The position numbers were made by a program, and so were the translations under genes. The notes below the pieces were generated by a model. It did no database searches. It saw only the letters and a list, made by a program, of their open reading frames with translations, and was not told where the DNA came from. Of a stretch of 64,000 bases of DNA, positions 54,494 to 62,621 are shown in pieces (the first letter of the stretch is position 1; every line of letters starts with the position of its first letter). The DNA comes from Pseudomonas sp. KK4. GTDB taxonomy: Bacteria > Pseudomonadota > Gammaproteobacteria > Pseudomonadales > Pseudomonadaceae. The stretch spans positions 62,001 to 126,000 of the forward strand of contig NZ_LYVP01000005.1 of the NCBI RefSeq assembly GCF_001984065.1. The letters run 5' to 3'.

Positions 54494-54550
54494 GTCAAAC
54501 TGGTTGACCGAAATTACGACAACCCGAACGGATACGTCAACATGCTTGAC
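54494..54550. promoter_or_regulatory. Two GTCAA-N5-TTGAC dyads between the aminotransferase and marR
   Basis: Perfect inverted repeats GTCAA-N5-TTGAC occur at 54494-54508 and 54536-54550, with centres exactly 42 bp apart (four helical turns). The second overlaps the ATG of the MarR gene. Such an arrangement fits autoregulation by a dimeric MarR repressor and joint control of the divergent aminotransferase gene. The sequences are observed; binding is inferred. Confidence 0.75.
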
Positions 54551-54988
54551 CTTAAAAACCCGATGTCCCAGCAAGCGGCCATGGAAGCGTTTTTCTTCGG
54601 CTACCAGGCCTTCACCGCCAAGGCCGACGAAATGCTCGAGCGCAAAGGCTTGAGCCGGGTGCATCAGCGCATCGTGTTTTTCATCGCCCGCTATCCGAAC
54701 CTCAGCGTCAAGGAGCTGCTGGAATTGCTCGGCGTCAGCAAGCAAGCGCTGAACATGCCGCTGCGGCAATTGGTGGAAATGCACCTGGTGGACAGTGTTG
54801 CCTCGCAGACGGACAAGCGTAAGCGGCTGTTGGAATTGACCTCGGACGGGGCGCGCTTCGAGCAGGCGCTGCGCCGCGAGCAGGTGAAATTGCTGGAGCG
54901 GGTGTTTGCCGAGGCCGGGGAAGCGGCGGTGGATGGGTGGTTGGCGGTGAATCTGGCGTTGGGGAAAAGCCAGTTGTCGTCAGACTAG
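54542..54988 (+). CDS. MarR family transcriptional regulator
   Basis: A 148-residue winged-helix MarR protein. The DNA-recognition region is 'NLSVKELLELLGVSKQALNMPLRQLVEMHLVDSVASQTDKRKRLLELT', whose wing contains K-R-K-R. ATG 54542 is the first start, within one dyad; ATG 54563 is an alternative that would give a protein lacking seven residues. It is divergent from the aminotransferase, its probable target. The ligand is unknown. Confidence 0.88.
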   Translation: MLDLKNPMSQQAAMEAFFFGYQAFTAKADEMLERKGLSRVHQRIVFFIARYPNLSVKELLELLGVSKQALNMPLRQLVEMHLVDSVASQTDKRKRLLELTSDGARFEQALRREQVKLLERVFAEAGEAAVDGWLAVNLALGKSQLSSD

Positions 54989-55025
54989 GTTTCAATCTGT
55001 TGGATGTGTGCAAGGTGTAACGCCG

Positions 55026-55111
55026 CTTTCGCGGGCAAGCCCGCTCCCACACTCAACCGCGTTCTCCCATGGGATTGCGGTCGAATGTGGGAGCGGGCTT
55101 GCTCGCGAAGG
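55026..55111. repeat. REP inverted repeat (GTGGGAGCGGGCTTGCTCGC type)
   Basis: Units TTCGCGGGCAAGCCCGCTCCCAC and GTGGGAGCGGGCTTGCTCGCGAA flank a short spacer in the region upstream of the purine permease. Confidence 0.88.
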
Positions 55112-55175
55112 GGCCCGACCTGACGACATATATCCCTATTGCCAAAACTTTCGTCTACAAACTCAAAAACATTAT

Positions 55176-55203
55176 TTGCTTTCTTTGTATACAAAAGCAT
55201 AAT
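55176..55203 (+). promoter_or_regulatory. Promoter with a TTTGTATACAAA palindrome upstream of the purine permease
   Basis: The perfect 12-bp palindrome TTTGTATACAAA (55184-55195) lies between TTGCTT (55176-55181) and CATAAT (55198-55203), a 16-base sigma70-type spacer. A protein bound here would block the promoter. TTGTATACAA-type sites are used by several regulators, including the GntR group, so the identity of the regulator is open. Confidence 0.6.
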
Positions 55204-55323
55204 CCACTTCGTGCGAGTTTCTGACCAACAAGTCAACAAATCGCAAGCACCTCAAAGGGCCGCTGCCACCTCTCTCGGGTCCGGCCCTGGAAATAAAAAT
55301 AAAACTCTTGAGGAGTACTCGCT

Positions 55324-56673
55324 GTGGAAAGCCGCAAATCCGAAGCATCGACGCTGGATCTCTCGCCGCCTTTACGCAATGGCTGGCTGGAGCGCATCTT
55401 CAAACTCAGCTTGCATGGCACCACGGTGAAGACCGAGTTGATTGCCGGTCTGACAACCTTCATCACGATGGCCTACATCATCTTCGTCAACCCCAACATC
55501 ATGGCTGACGCCGGGATCGATCACGGCGCGGCATTCGTCGCCACCTGCATCGCCGCCGCCCTTGGTTGCCTGTTGATGGGCCTGTACGCCAACTGGCCGG
55601 TGGGCCTGGCGCCGGGCATGGGCCTGAACGCGTTCTTTACCTATACCGTGGTCGGCACCATGGGCTACAACTGGGAAACCGCCCTGGGTGCGGTGTTCGT
55701 CTCCGGCGTGCTGTTCATGTTCCTGACCTTTTCGCGCATCCGTGAATGGCTGCTCAACAGCATTCCGGTCAGCCTGCGTTTCGCCATGGGCGCCGGCGTC
55801 GGTTTGTTCCTTGGGCTGATCGGCTTGAAAACCGCAGGTATCGTCGTCGATAGCCCGGCGACCTTGATCAAGCTCGGCTCCCTGCGCGAACCTGGCCCAC
55901 TGCTTGCCGCCCTGTGCTTCCTGATGATCGCCATCCTCAGCTATCACCGAGTGTTCGGCGCGATCCTCATCAGCATCATCACCGTGACCCTGGCCGGTTG
56001 GGGCCTGGGCCTGGTGCATTACGAAGGGATCATGTCGGCGCCGCCGAGCCTGGCTCCGACCTGGATGGCCATGAACGTCGCCGGCGTGTTCAACGTCAGC
56101 ATGATCAGCGTGGTGCTGGCGTTCCTCTTCGTGCACATGTTCGACACCGCCGGCACCCTGATGGGCGTGGCCCAGCGTGCCAACCTGGTAGGCGCCGACG
56201 GGCGCATCGAAAACCTCTCCCGCGCCATGAAAGCCGACAGTGCTTCCAGCGTGTTCGGGGCCGTGGTCGGTGTACCGCCGGTGACCAGCTATGTGGAAAG
56301 TGCCGCTGGCGTAGCAGCGGGTGGTCGGACTGGTCTTACCGCCGTGACCGTAGGTGTGCTATTTATTGCTGCCATGTTCTTCGCGCCGCTGGCCGGGATG
56401 ATCCCTGCCTACGCCACCGCCGGTGCGCTGATTTACGTAGCGATGCTGATGATGGGCGGCATGGCCCACATCGAGTGGGACGAAGCCACCGACAGCATTC
56501 CGGCGATCGTCACCGCGATCATGATGCCGCTGACCTTCTCGGTCGCCGACGGTATCGCGCTGGGCTTCATCACCTATGTGGCGCTGAAGGCCGGCACCGG
56601 CAAGTACAAGGAAATATCCGTGAGCCTGTGGGTGCTCTGCGCGATTTTCATCGCCAAGTTCATCTTCTTGTAA
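55324..56673 (+). CDS. NCS2-family purine permease (guanine/hypoxanthine/adenine type)
   Basis: A 449-residue transporter of the AzgA-like branch of NCS2. The N-terminal 'GTTVKTELIAGLTTFITMAYIIFVNPNIM' and 'ANWPVGLAPGMGLNAFFTYTVV' are highly conserved in this branch, as is 'FVHMFDTAGTLMGVAQ'. It has about 14 hydrophobic segments and takes up purines with protons. It starts at GTG 55324 after AGGAG. Confidence 0.93.
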   Translation: MESRKSEASTLDLSPPLRNGWLERIFKLSLHGTTVKTELIAGLTTFITMAYIIFVNPNIMADAGIDHGAAFVATCIAAALGCLLMGLYANWPVGLAPGMGLNAFFTYTVVGTMGYNWETALGAVFVSGVLFMFLTFSRIREWLLNSIPVSLRFAMGAGVGLFLGLIGLKTAGIVVDSPATLIKLGSLREPGPLLAALCFLMIAILSYHRVFGAILISIITVTLAGWGLGLVHYEGIMSAPPSLAPTWMAMNVAGVFNVSMISVVLAFLFVHMFDTAGTLMGVAQRANLVGADGRIENLSRAMKADSASSVFGAVVGVPPVTSYVESAAGVAAGGRTGLTAVTVGVLFIAAMFFAPLAGMIPAYATAGALIYVAMLMMGGMAHIEWDEATDSIPAIVTAIMMPLTFSVADGIALGFITYVALKAGTGKYKEISVSLWVLCAIFIAKFIFL

Positions 56674-56692
56674 GCGGTACAGGATTGAAAAC

Positions 56693-56719
56693 AGCCTCAC
56701 CCCGTCGGGTGGGGCTTTT
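56693..56719 (+). terminator. Purine permease terminator
   Basis: The stem AGCCTCACCCC / GGGTGGGGCT, ending TTTTG, lies 20 bases after the stop. Confidence 0.82.
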
Positions 56720-56738
56720 GTGCAAATGGAGGAAAGTG

Positions 56739-57365
56739 ATGAGTCTGGAAACCTGGCTGTTGTTCAGCGGCGCTGCGCTGGTGGTGATCCTGATCCCGGG
56801 GCCGCTGTCTTTGCTGATGATCAGCAACAGTCTGAACTACGGTTTGCGCCGCTCCTACCCGGCGTTTCTCGGCGGCGTGATGGCCTCGATCTGCCTGTTG
56901 AGTGCGTCGGCACTGGGCCTGGGCGCACTGCTGCTGGCGTCGCAACAGCTGTTCAGCGCATTGAAAATCGTCGGCGGGCTGTACCTGTTCTACCTCGCCT
57001 GGCAGAGCTGGCAGCAATCGCGCCAGCCGTCCCACGGGGCTGAAGTCCAGCTGGCTGCGCCGGTGCCACGCTTTCGCGCCTTGTTCGGTCGCGCCTTCAT
57101 GCTCGGCGCCAGCAACCCGAAAGACATTCTGTTCTTCGCCGCTTTCCTGCCGCAGTTCCTCAGTGCCGAACAACCGTTCCTGGCGCAGTTACTGGTGATG
57201 ATTGCCACCTGGACCGTGCTGGACCTGCTGTGCAAAGTGGCCTACGGCCTGGGTGCCCACGGCGCCGCACGGTACCTGCGCACCGGCAAGGGCCAGAGCT
57301 GGTTCAACCGGATCAGTGCCGGGTTGTTTGGTGGTGCGGGTGCGGCGTCTCTGTTGAGCCGATAA
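56739..57365 (+). CDS. LysE/RhtB family amino-acid exporter
   Basis: A 208-residue membrane protein with six hydrophobic segments. The N-terminal 'LIPGPLSLLMISNSLNYGLRRSYPAFLGGV' is the LysE/RhtB signature (P-G-P). It exports amino acids such as homoserine, threonine or lysine; the actual substrate is unknown. AGGAG precedes ATG 56739. Confidence 0.93.
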   Translation: MSLETWLLFSGAALVVILIPGPLSLLMISNSLNYGLRRSYPAFLGGVMASICLLSASALGLGALLLASQQLFSALKIVGGLYLFYLAWQSWQQSRQPSHGAEVQLAAPVPRFRALFGRAFMLGASNPKDILFFAAFLPQFLSAEQPFLAQLLVMIATWTVLDLLCKVAYGLGAHGAARYLRTGKGQSWFNRISAGLFGGAGAASLLSR

Positions 57366-57378
57366 CAGCAACATCAGA

Positions 57379-57453
57379 AGATCGAAGCCTTGGGCAGCGC
57401 CTGCAGGGAAAACGATTCCAAAGGTAGGCCTGCCGCAGGCTGCGATCTTTTTT
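57379..57453 (+). terminator. Terminator-like long hairpin after the LysE gene
   Basis: AGATCG (57379-57384) pairs with CGATCT (57443-57448), with an inner GC-rich stem, ending in TTTTTT. The 'GCTGCGATCTTTT' end resembles a repeated Pseudomonas intergenic element. Confidence 0.6.
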
Positions 57454-57556
57454 ACATCCCGGGAAACATCTCCCCCTACATAGTTATTGCGCTTGCCCCA
57501 TCACGCTTGCCTACAGTTCGGGCCACCGTTTTGTCCCCCCGAACAAGGAAGCTCCC

Positions 57557-60500
57557 ATGGCCGATCATTTCACTGCCACCGACGACAACGTAAAAATCTC
57601 TGATTTCGACCCACCCTCCCTGGCCACGCTCGACAAGGAGCTTGCCGATTTCATTCGCAGCAACGGCGCCAGCGCCCCCGTAGGCCAGCCCCCTCGATCG
57701 GCAAAAAAACGCGAACGCGTGCTTCGGGCCATGGACCACCATTACGGCCCCCTCACCTTCGGCCATTTCACCGTCAGCCGCATCGAACTGCAGCTGATGA
57801 ATGCCACCGTTCACGGCGCGCCGCTGGACATTGGCAACACCAACTTTCGCCACACCCCCCAAGCCTTCATTGACGGTTTGCGGCTCGACCCTGCCGATGT
57901 CGAACAGCGAATCCGAGCCAGCGGCGATGTGGGCGACTACACCGTAGCGACGCTGTTGTTCGAGGTTGCCACACACCGCTCGGTGACCGCCCCGCCGCTG
58001 TTCAGCCAAGCGCAAGGCACGCATACGCACAAGCTCGACCGACTGCTGCAAGCGGCGCAGAAACTGGATATTCGCGATACCCGCCTGCCCGAGAACGTCC
58101 CCGGCTGGGTCAACAAACAGAAAAGCAACGTGGTCAACAGCATGGGCGTGGGGCTGCAGGCGTTCGGCATCTACAGCGGCCTGACAGGCATTTCGGACGC
58201 GATCAAGCACGGCGATCGCACCGAAGCGGCAGTCAGTGCCGGTGCGGTGGTGACGGAGGTCGGGTCGCTAATCATCGAGCGCGGCCTGGTGAAAACCGCC
58301 CAGGAACTGATTGAAAACAGCGCCCGAATCTATCAGGGCTTCTCCCGGACGCATTTCGGACTCTACCTGTCCAGGTCCGCAGGACTGATCGCCGGCGTAC
58401 TGACCCTGCCCTTCGACATCTACTTCGCGATCAAGGCCTTGAACGACGCGTCCCAGACCACGGGCAAACAGGCGCTGGACCACTACGTCGCCGCCGGCCT
58501 GAACCTGACCAGCGCCGCCCTGACCCTGATTCTCGGCACCGCCGCACTGGCCGGCTTCGCTCACGCAGGGCCGGTGGGAATCGCTGCGGCCGCCATCCTG
58601 ATCACCGGCTCGCAGATCTACAGCGCCGTGCGCCGGGTGGACGACATCGACGACTACATCGAACTGAGCATCGATGAACGCCTGGTCACGGGCTTCCTGG
58701 CGTTCATCAACCAGGACCCGCCACAGCGCATCCATGACCGCTACACCCTCGCCGTCGCCGTCGACCAGCACTCGAAGATGCTCGCCAACCAAGCACGCAA
58801 GTGGCTGGACGGGCAGATGAAGGACAGCATCGAAGCCATCGTCAACGGCAAGTTCGGGGTCAGCCTCCAAGCTTCACAAGTGTTCTGGTTCGAGCGCGAT
58901 GCCCAGGGCCGCGAATCCACACCGTCCAAAGAAATCAAACTGCCTTCGGTGCAGGATGGGGACGACAGCATCGATGCCCGCCACGGCGTACCTTCGGATC
59001 TGTCCGGGGTGGTGAAAGGCACGGAGGGTGAGGAGAAAGCAACGCTATGGCTATTGGGCGGCGGCAACGACAAAGTCATCGGCATCGAAAACAAACCCAA
59101 TCTTTTCAGTTATGGCCCAGGCAGCAAGCACCTGACGGGCGGTGCAAAGGACGACCAGTTTCTGTTCGAGGGCGCCATACAGGCACTCAAGGAGCCTGCG
59201 CCCGGGCAGGTGCAGAATCATCTTCTGGGCCAGGAGGGCAACGACACCCTGGTGTTTCAGGGCCGCCTCGACAGCCGCACCTCGACCACTCACAAGGGGT
59301 TCGAGATCGATCTGGAAAACTGCAGCATCGGTCTGCTCAGCCATGACGACACGGCGCCCTCCTCGGCCCACACCACCCTGCAAAGCGTCGAAAACGTCGA
59401 GACCCTGGCCGGCGCGAGCAGCCTCGTGAAAGGGTCGGCCAGTGCCAACCGCATCGTTTCCCGCGGCCACGACCGCATCGACGCTGGCGCCGGCGACGAC
59501 ACGATCTATTTGATGGGTGGCTACGGCCACGCGGCGGGCGGTGCCGGCAATGATCAATATTTCGTCGCCCACAAAAGTGGCACCGTCACCATCACCGAAG
59601 ACCCGCAGCAAGACAGCGTGATCATCATGGACTGGCCGTTCGAGCGTATTCAGACATGGTCGATCGAAGGCAACGCTCTGGTGATCGCTTCACTCTGTGG
59701 CGAAGACGGAGATTGGCCGGAGCAACGGTTGATCATCAAGGACGTCTACAGGACCGTGGCAGACAAACGCCTGTTCCAGGAACAGAAACTGCGCTTTCTG
59801 ACCCAGGACGGTTTTCAGCTGACCCCTGACTTTCCCGCCGAATTGACCGGCGCCGATAACCCCGACATCGAAGTCTTGATACTGGCCAAGGGCACTCGCC
59901 CGGCACCGCTGATCATCAATGCTCCCGAGCATGAAATAGGTTCGACCAAGCCTTCGCATTACTTCATCGATCGCCATATTCGGCAGACCTGTTTCAACAT
60001 TACAAAAAAAGATGACAAAGCGCTCAATACCCTTCACATCGACTGCGACAGCAACGAAATCATTAAAGCCCAAGCCACTTACACAGTGGAAGTTGAACAG
60101 CGCCATGGCAATCACTATTTAACGTACAGCCACTTCGGTCTAAAACTATACTTCAACAACGCCGTCATTGAATTCGCCAACCTAGTCACAAGCTTATCCA
60201 ACACTTACACCAATATTCGGGACACATCATTGTTCACCAAGGGACTGGCGTTGAATCAGGCGTTCAATCTTACCCTGCGCGACGGGGTGTCCTATCGGAT
60301 CAAACTGCCTTCGCCGAACTATTTCGATGACCTGAGAACCCCGGGCGTCAAACAATTCGATGGCCTGTTGATGCTGGAAAAACGTGCGGGCCATTATCTG
60401 TTACTCAGCCCTGAAGACAGCCAGCCCATTGTGCTGCAACCCCATGCGCAGCGTGTCGAATTCCCCGCCCGCCTGCAGAACACCGTGACATCGCTGGAAG

Positions 60501-60820
60501 GCAAGGGCTCGACCTACCATGTGTATTTCCATGCAGACACGACCCTGCGAATCTCCACGCCGGGCGCCGCCGCCCGGACTTCCAATGCATCGACCTGGAG
60601 CTTTCACTCCAGGTATCTGGACCCGGCCAATATCCAGTTGCTGGGGAACACCTTGCTGATCGGGCGCACGATCGTTCACCTGCCTGAATACGAGAACGAA
60701 GACATACCCGTCGAGCAGATTCATGTCACTACTGCATCCGGTGCCACTTATGTCGTTGACTTGTTATTTGGGCAAATCTATCCACACACGGCGCGTGACA
60801 CTTATCAGTACACTGCTTAA
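57557..60820 (+). CDS. Large RTX-like protein with a TcdA/TcdB-type pore-forming region (putative toxin)
   Basis: A 1087-residue protein with no signal peptide. Residues about 190-385 form a long run of hydrophobic, Gly/Ala-rich helices ('VNSMGVGLQAFGIYSGLTGISDAI', 'YFAIKALNDASQTTG', 'LNLTSAALTLILGTAALAGFAHAG'), resembling the translocation/pore region of TcdA/TcdB and Mcf-like toxins. Degenerate RTX nonapeptides follow at about 501-509 (GGGNDKVIG), 558-567, 644-652 (GAGDDTIYL) and 661-670. Residues 680-1087 have no recognised domain. ATG 57557 has AAGGAAG upstream. No type I secretion genes are in view. It may be a toxin or a toxin-like adhesin; function is inferred from architecture. Confidence 0.72.
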   Translation: MADHFTATDDNVKISDFDPPSLATLDKELADFIRSNGASAPVGQPPRSAKKRERVLRAMDHHYGPLTFGHFTVSRIELQLMNATVHGAPLDIGNTNFRHTPQAFIDGLRLDPADVEQRIRASGDVGDYTVATLLFEVATHRSVTAPPLFSQAQGTHTHKLDRLLQAAQKLDIRDTRLPENVPGWVNKQKSNVVNSMGVGLQAFGIYSGLTGISDAIKHGDRTEAAVSAGAVVTEVGSLIIERGLVKTAQELIENSARIYQGFSRTHFGLYLSRSAGLIAGVLTLPFDIYFAIKALNDASQTTGKQALDHYVAAGLNLTSAALTLILGTAALAGFAHAGPVGIAAAAILITGSQIYSAVRRVDDIDDYIELSIDERLVTGFLAFINQDPPQRIHDRYTLAVAVDQHSKMLANQARKWLDGQMKDSIEAIVNGKFGVSLQASQVFWFERDAQGRESTPSKEIKLPSVQDGDDSIDARHGVPSDLSGVVKGTEGEEKATLWLLGGGNDKVIGIENKPNLFSYGPGSKHLTGGAKDDQFLFEGAIQALKEPAPGQVQNHLLGQEGNDTLVFQGRLDSRTSTTHKGFEIDLENCSIGLLSHDDTAPSSAHTTLQSVENVETLAGASSLVKGSASANRIVSRGHDRIDAGAGDDTIYLMGGYGHAAGGAGNDQYFVAHKSGTVTITEDPQQDSVIIMDWPFERIQTWSIEGNALVIASLCGEDGDWPEQRLIIKDVYRTVADKRLFQEQKLRFLTQDGFQLTPDFPAELTGADNPDIEVLILAKGTRPAPLIINAPEHEIGSTKPSHYFIDRHIRQTCFNITKKDDKALNTLHIDCDSNEIIKAQATYTVEVEQRHGNHYLTYSHFGLKLYFNNAVIEFANLVTSLSNTYTNIRDTSLFTKGLALNQAFNLTLRDGVSYRIKLPSPNYFDDLRTPGVKQFDGLLMLEKRAGHYLLLSPEDSQPIVLQPHAQRVEFPARLQNTVTSLEGKGSTYHVYFHADTTLRISTPGAAARTSNASTWSFHSRYLDPANIQLLGNTLLIGRTIVHLPEYENEDIPVEQIHVTTASGATYVVDLLFGQIYPHTARDTYQYTA

Positions 60821-60955
60821 TTAAGAATCCAGCCGCGATACATAGTTACCGCTCGCCCCACTTGAAACCAATAAATATTAAAGCGCGCCCTGAAAAAGAT
60901 TTCCGGGCGCACTTGATCATCTATTTGCAGTCGCACCTGACGCTGGAGCAACCCT
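60821..60955. other. Intercistronic hairpin between the large protein and paralogue A
   Basis: GCGCCC (60885-60890) pairs with GGGCGC (60905-60910) around a loop of 14 bases, with no T-run after it. It may be a processing or attenuation structure rather than a full terminator, so the downstream genes could be in the same transcription unit. Confidence 0.45.
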
Positions 60956-62527
60956 ATGAAGCCGCCAAAAAAAGTACCCAGGCCCAATACGCCGGATACC
61001 GATCTACCGAACAGACACCCCGATGACGGAACAGTACCCCGTCGCGAGTCGCCCGACAGTGGCCAGCCGGGACGCCATCCCGATACGCCCACCGCCGGTG
61101 GTCCATCAGGAAGCCATCGCCCCGTGGGTGACGCGGACAACCTTCCCCGTGAACCTCAGGTTGAAGTGGCAGATCTGCCGCCAGTCGAACAACCTGGAAC
61201 GAGCGTCACTGGCGCTACATCCGACATCAGCTTTCTATCGGCCTTCCTGGTCAGGGATTTGCCCGCCCCCCTCGCCGATGGCCTGCGCTACGGCAAACGG
61301 CAGACGATCTATGCGGAAATTGAAAACGAAGGCATCACCCTGGTCCGACGCGGCGACGACGGCCAGTATCGCGCCACTTCACTCAATGAACTGAACGCTT
61401 CGGGCCCGGTCCTGGAACGAGTCGGCGCCACGGATTTCTGGCGCAGGAAAGGTGCGGATGAACAACCTGGGCCGAGCCACCGCCCACGCCCGGATGACGA
61501 CGCGGGTCAACCATCCGGTGAAGCCGCCCTGGCCAATGACCTGCTCGCGGACAACCTCTTCCCTCTGGATTTGTCGCCCGCGCTGTGGCGCAACTGGGGC
61601 ACTTCGACCAAACCGCTGACCGGGGAGTCCGTGGAAATCAAAGGGCTGCATTACCGGGTGGTGCCCAATGGCTCGCCGCAGACCTATCGCATTGCCTATC
61701 TGGAGCACCCGCGGTTCTCGCCTTCGCGCTATGAAGCTTTCGAACAGATGCTGCTTATCGAACCAGCGCTGCAACCACGCTGGACGGTCAAAAGGAACGA
61801 CCAGTGGGTTGTGTTGGAACACCGGCTTCCATTCGAAAAGCCCCTGAGAGCCTACGTCGCCGACACCTTCAGGGATTTGACGCAAACCTCATTGACCACG
61901 GTGGCTAGAAACATCTTCAACCGGGCCAATCATTCCGAGGTGATCGACAGCCGCGGTCTTGCCGTCTTGAAGCAGACTTTTCGCCACTGGGCCGACGCAC
62001 GCAGTGCCCGCACCACTCAACAGGAACTCGCCGACCCGTTGCTCATGCTGCCGATCGTCCCCCGGGCAATCAACAATACGTGGATGGCGGTGACGCCTGC
62101 CGAGCCTTCTGGCGCGTTGCGGCGACTGGATTTTGACCCCCAGCGTTTCCAGGGACTGTGGAATCACTATGCTGGCGACCCTTCCAATTTCAACCTCAAA
62201 CAGCTGGTGGGCACGGTGTTGGTGCGCAACGGCTACGACGTTTTTCCATTGGCGAACGAGCACCAGGGGCCGACGCTGGTGTTTACCCGCGCCAACCATG
62301 ACTACGTGTTTTTCCTGAAGCTCGGTCGTGTCAACGGCGAGAACATCCGGCAGATCGTCCATCCCGGTGCCGAACTGGCCGACCCGCACCTGGCGGCACG
62401 TATCGGCGAGGCGGCACAAACCCGACTGCGCGCCGCCTACGACCAGGACAAGGTCGTCTGGCTGCTGGGCGGAACCCAGAAGACGGCGTCGGGAATCGAG
62501 TCCGTTTTCATCATCAGGGAAGGTTGA
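60956..62527 (+). CDS. Paralogue A: proline-rich N-terminus plus unrecognised repeated domain
   Basis: A 523-residue protein of no family I know. Residues 1-90 are proline-rich and disordered-looking. The rest aligns with the next gene product throughout: 'SDISFLSAFLVRDLPAPLADGLR', 'SGPVLERVGATDFWRR', 'LWRNWGTST', 'LPFEKPLRAYVADTFRDLTQ', 'ELADPLLMLP' (residues 357-366), 'RRLDFDPQRF', 'RNGYDVF' and 'HDYVFF'. There is no signal peptide and no transmembrane segment. ATG 60956 has GGAG upstream. It sits 135 bases after the large toxin-like gene. Confidence 0.75.
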   Translation: MKPPKKVPRPNTPDTDLPNRHPDDGTVPRRESPDSGQPGRHPDTPTAGGPSGSHRPVGDADNLPREPQVEVADLPPVEQPGTSVTGATSDISFLSAFLVRDLPAPLADGLRYGKRQTIYAEIENEGITLVRRGDDGQYRATSLNELNASGPVLERVGATDFWRRKGADEQPGPSHRPRPDDDAGQPSGEAALANDLLADNLFPLDLSPALWRNWGTSTKPLTGESVEIKGLHYRVVPNGSPQTYRIAYLEHPRFSPSRYEAFEQMLLIEPALQPRWTVKRNDQWVVLEHRLPFEKPLRAYVADTFRDLTQTSLTTVARNIFNRANHSEVIDSRGLAVLKQTFRHWADARSARTTQQELADPLLMLPIVPRAINNTWMAVTPAEPSGALRRLDFDPQRFQGLWNHYAGDPSNFNLKQLVGTVLVRNGYDVFPLANEHQGPTLVFTRANHDYVFFLKLGRVNGENIRQIVHPGAELADPHLAARIGEAAQTRLRAAYDQDKVVWLLGGTQKTASGIESVFIIREG

Positions 62528-62538
62528 ACCTGGCCCGC

Positions 62539-62586
62539 TTCTCGCCGGCTCCGTCGGCGAGAACTGCCTGAGCGCCCCGGCGCTCG
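62539..62586. other. Two hairpins between the paralogues
   Basis: TTCTCGCCG-gctccgt-CGGCGAGAA (62539-62563) is a perfect nine-pair stem, followed by a second stem GAGCGC-cccg-GCGCTC. Neither has a T-run, so they are more likely mRNA-stability or attenuation structures than terminators. AAGGAG of paralogue B follows at 62605-62610. Confidence 0.6.
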
Positions 62587-62621
62587 GGTCTTCCCACGAC
62601 ATCGAAGGAGCACGATTTTCC

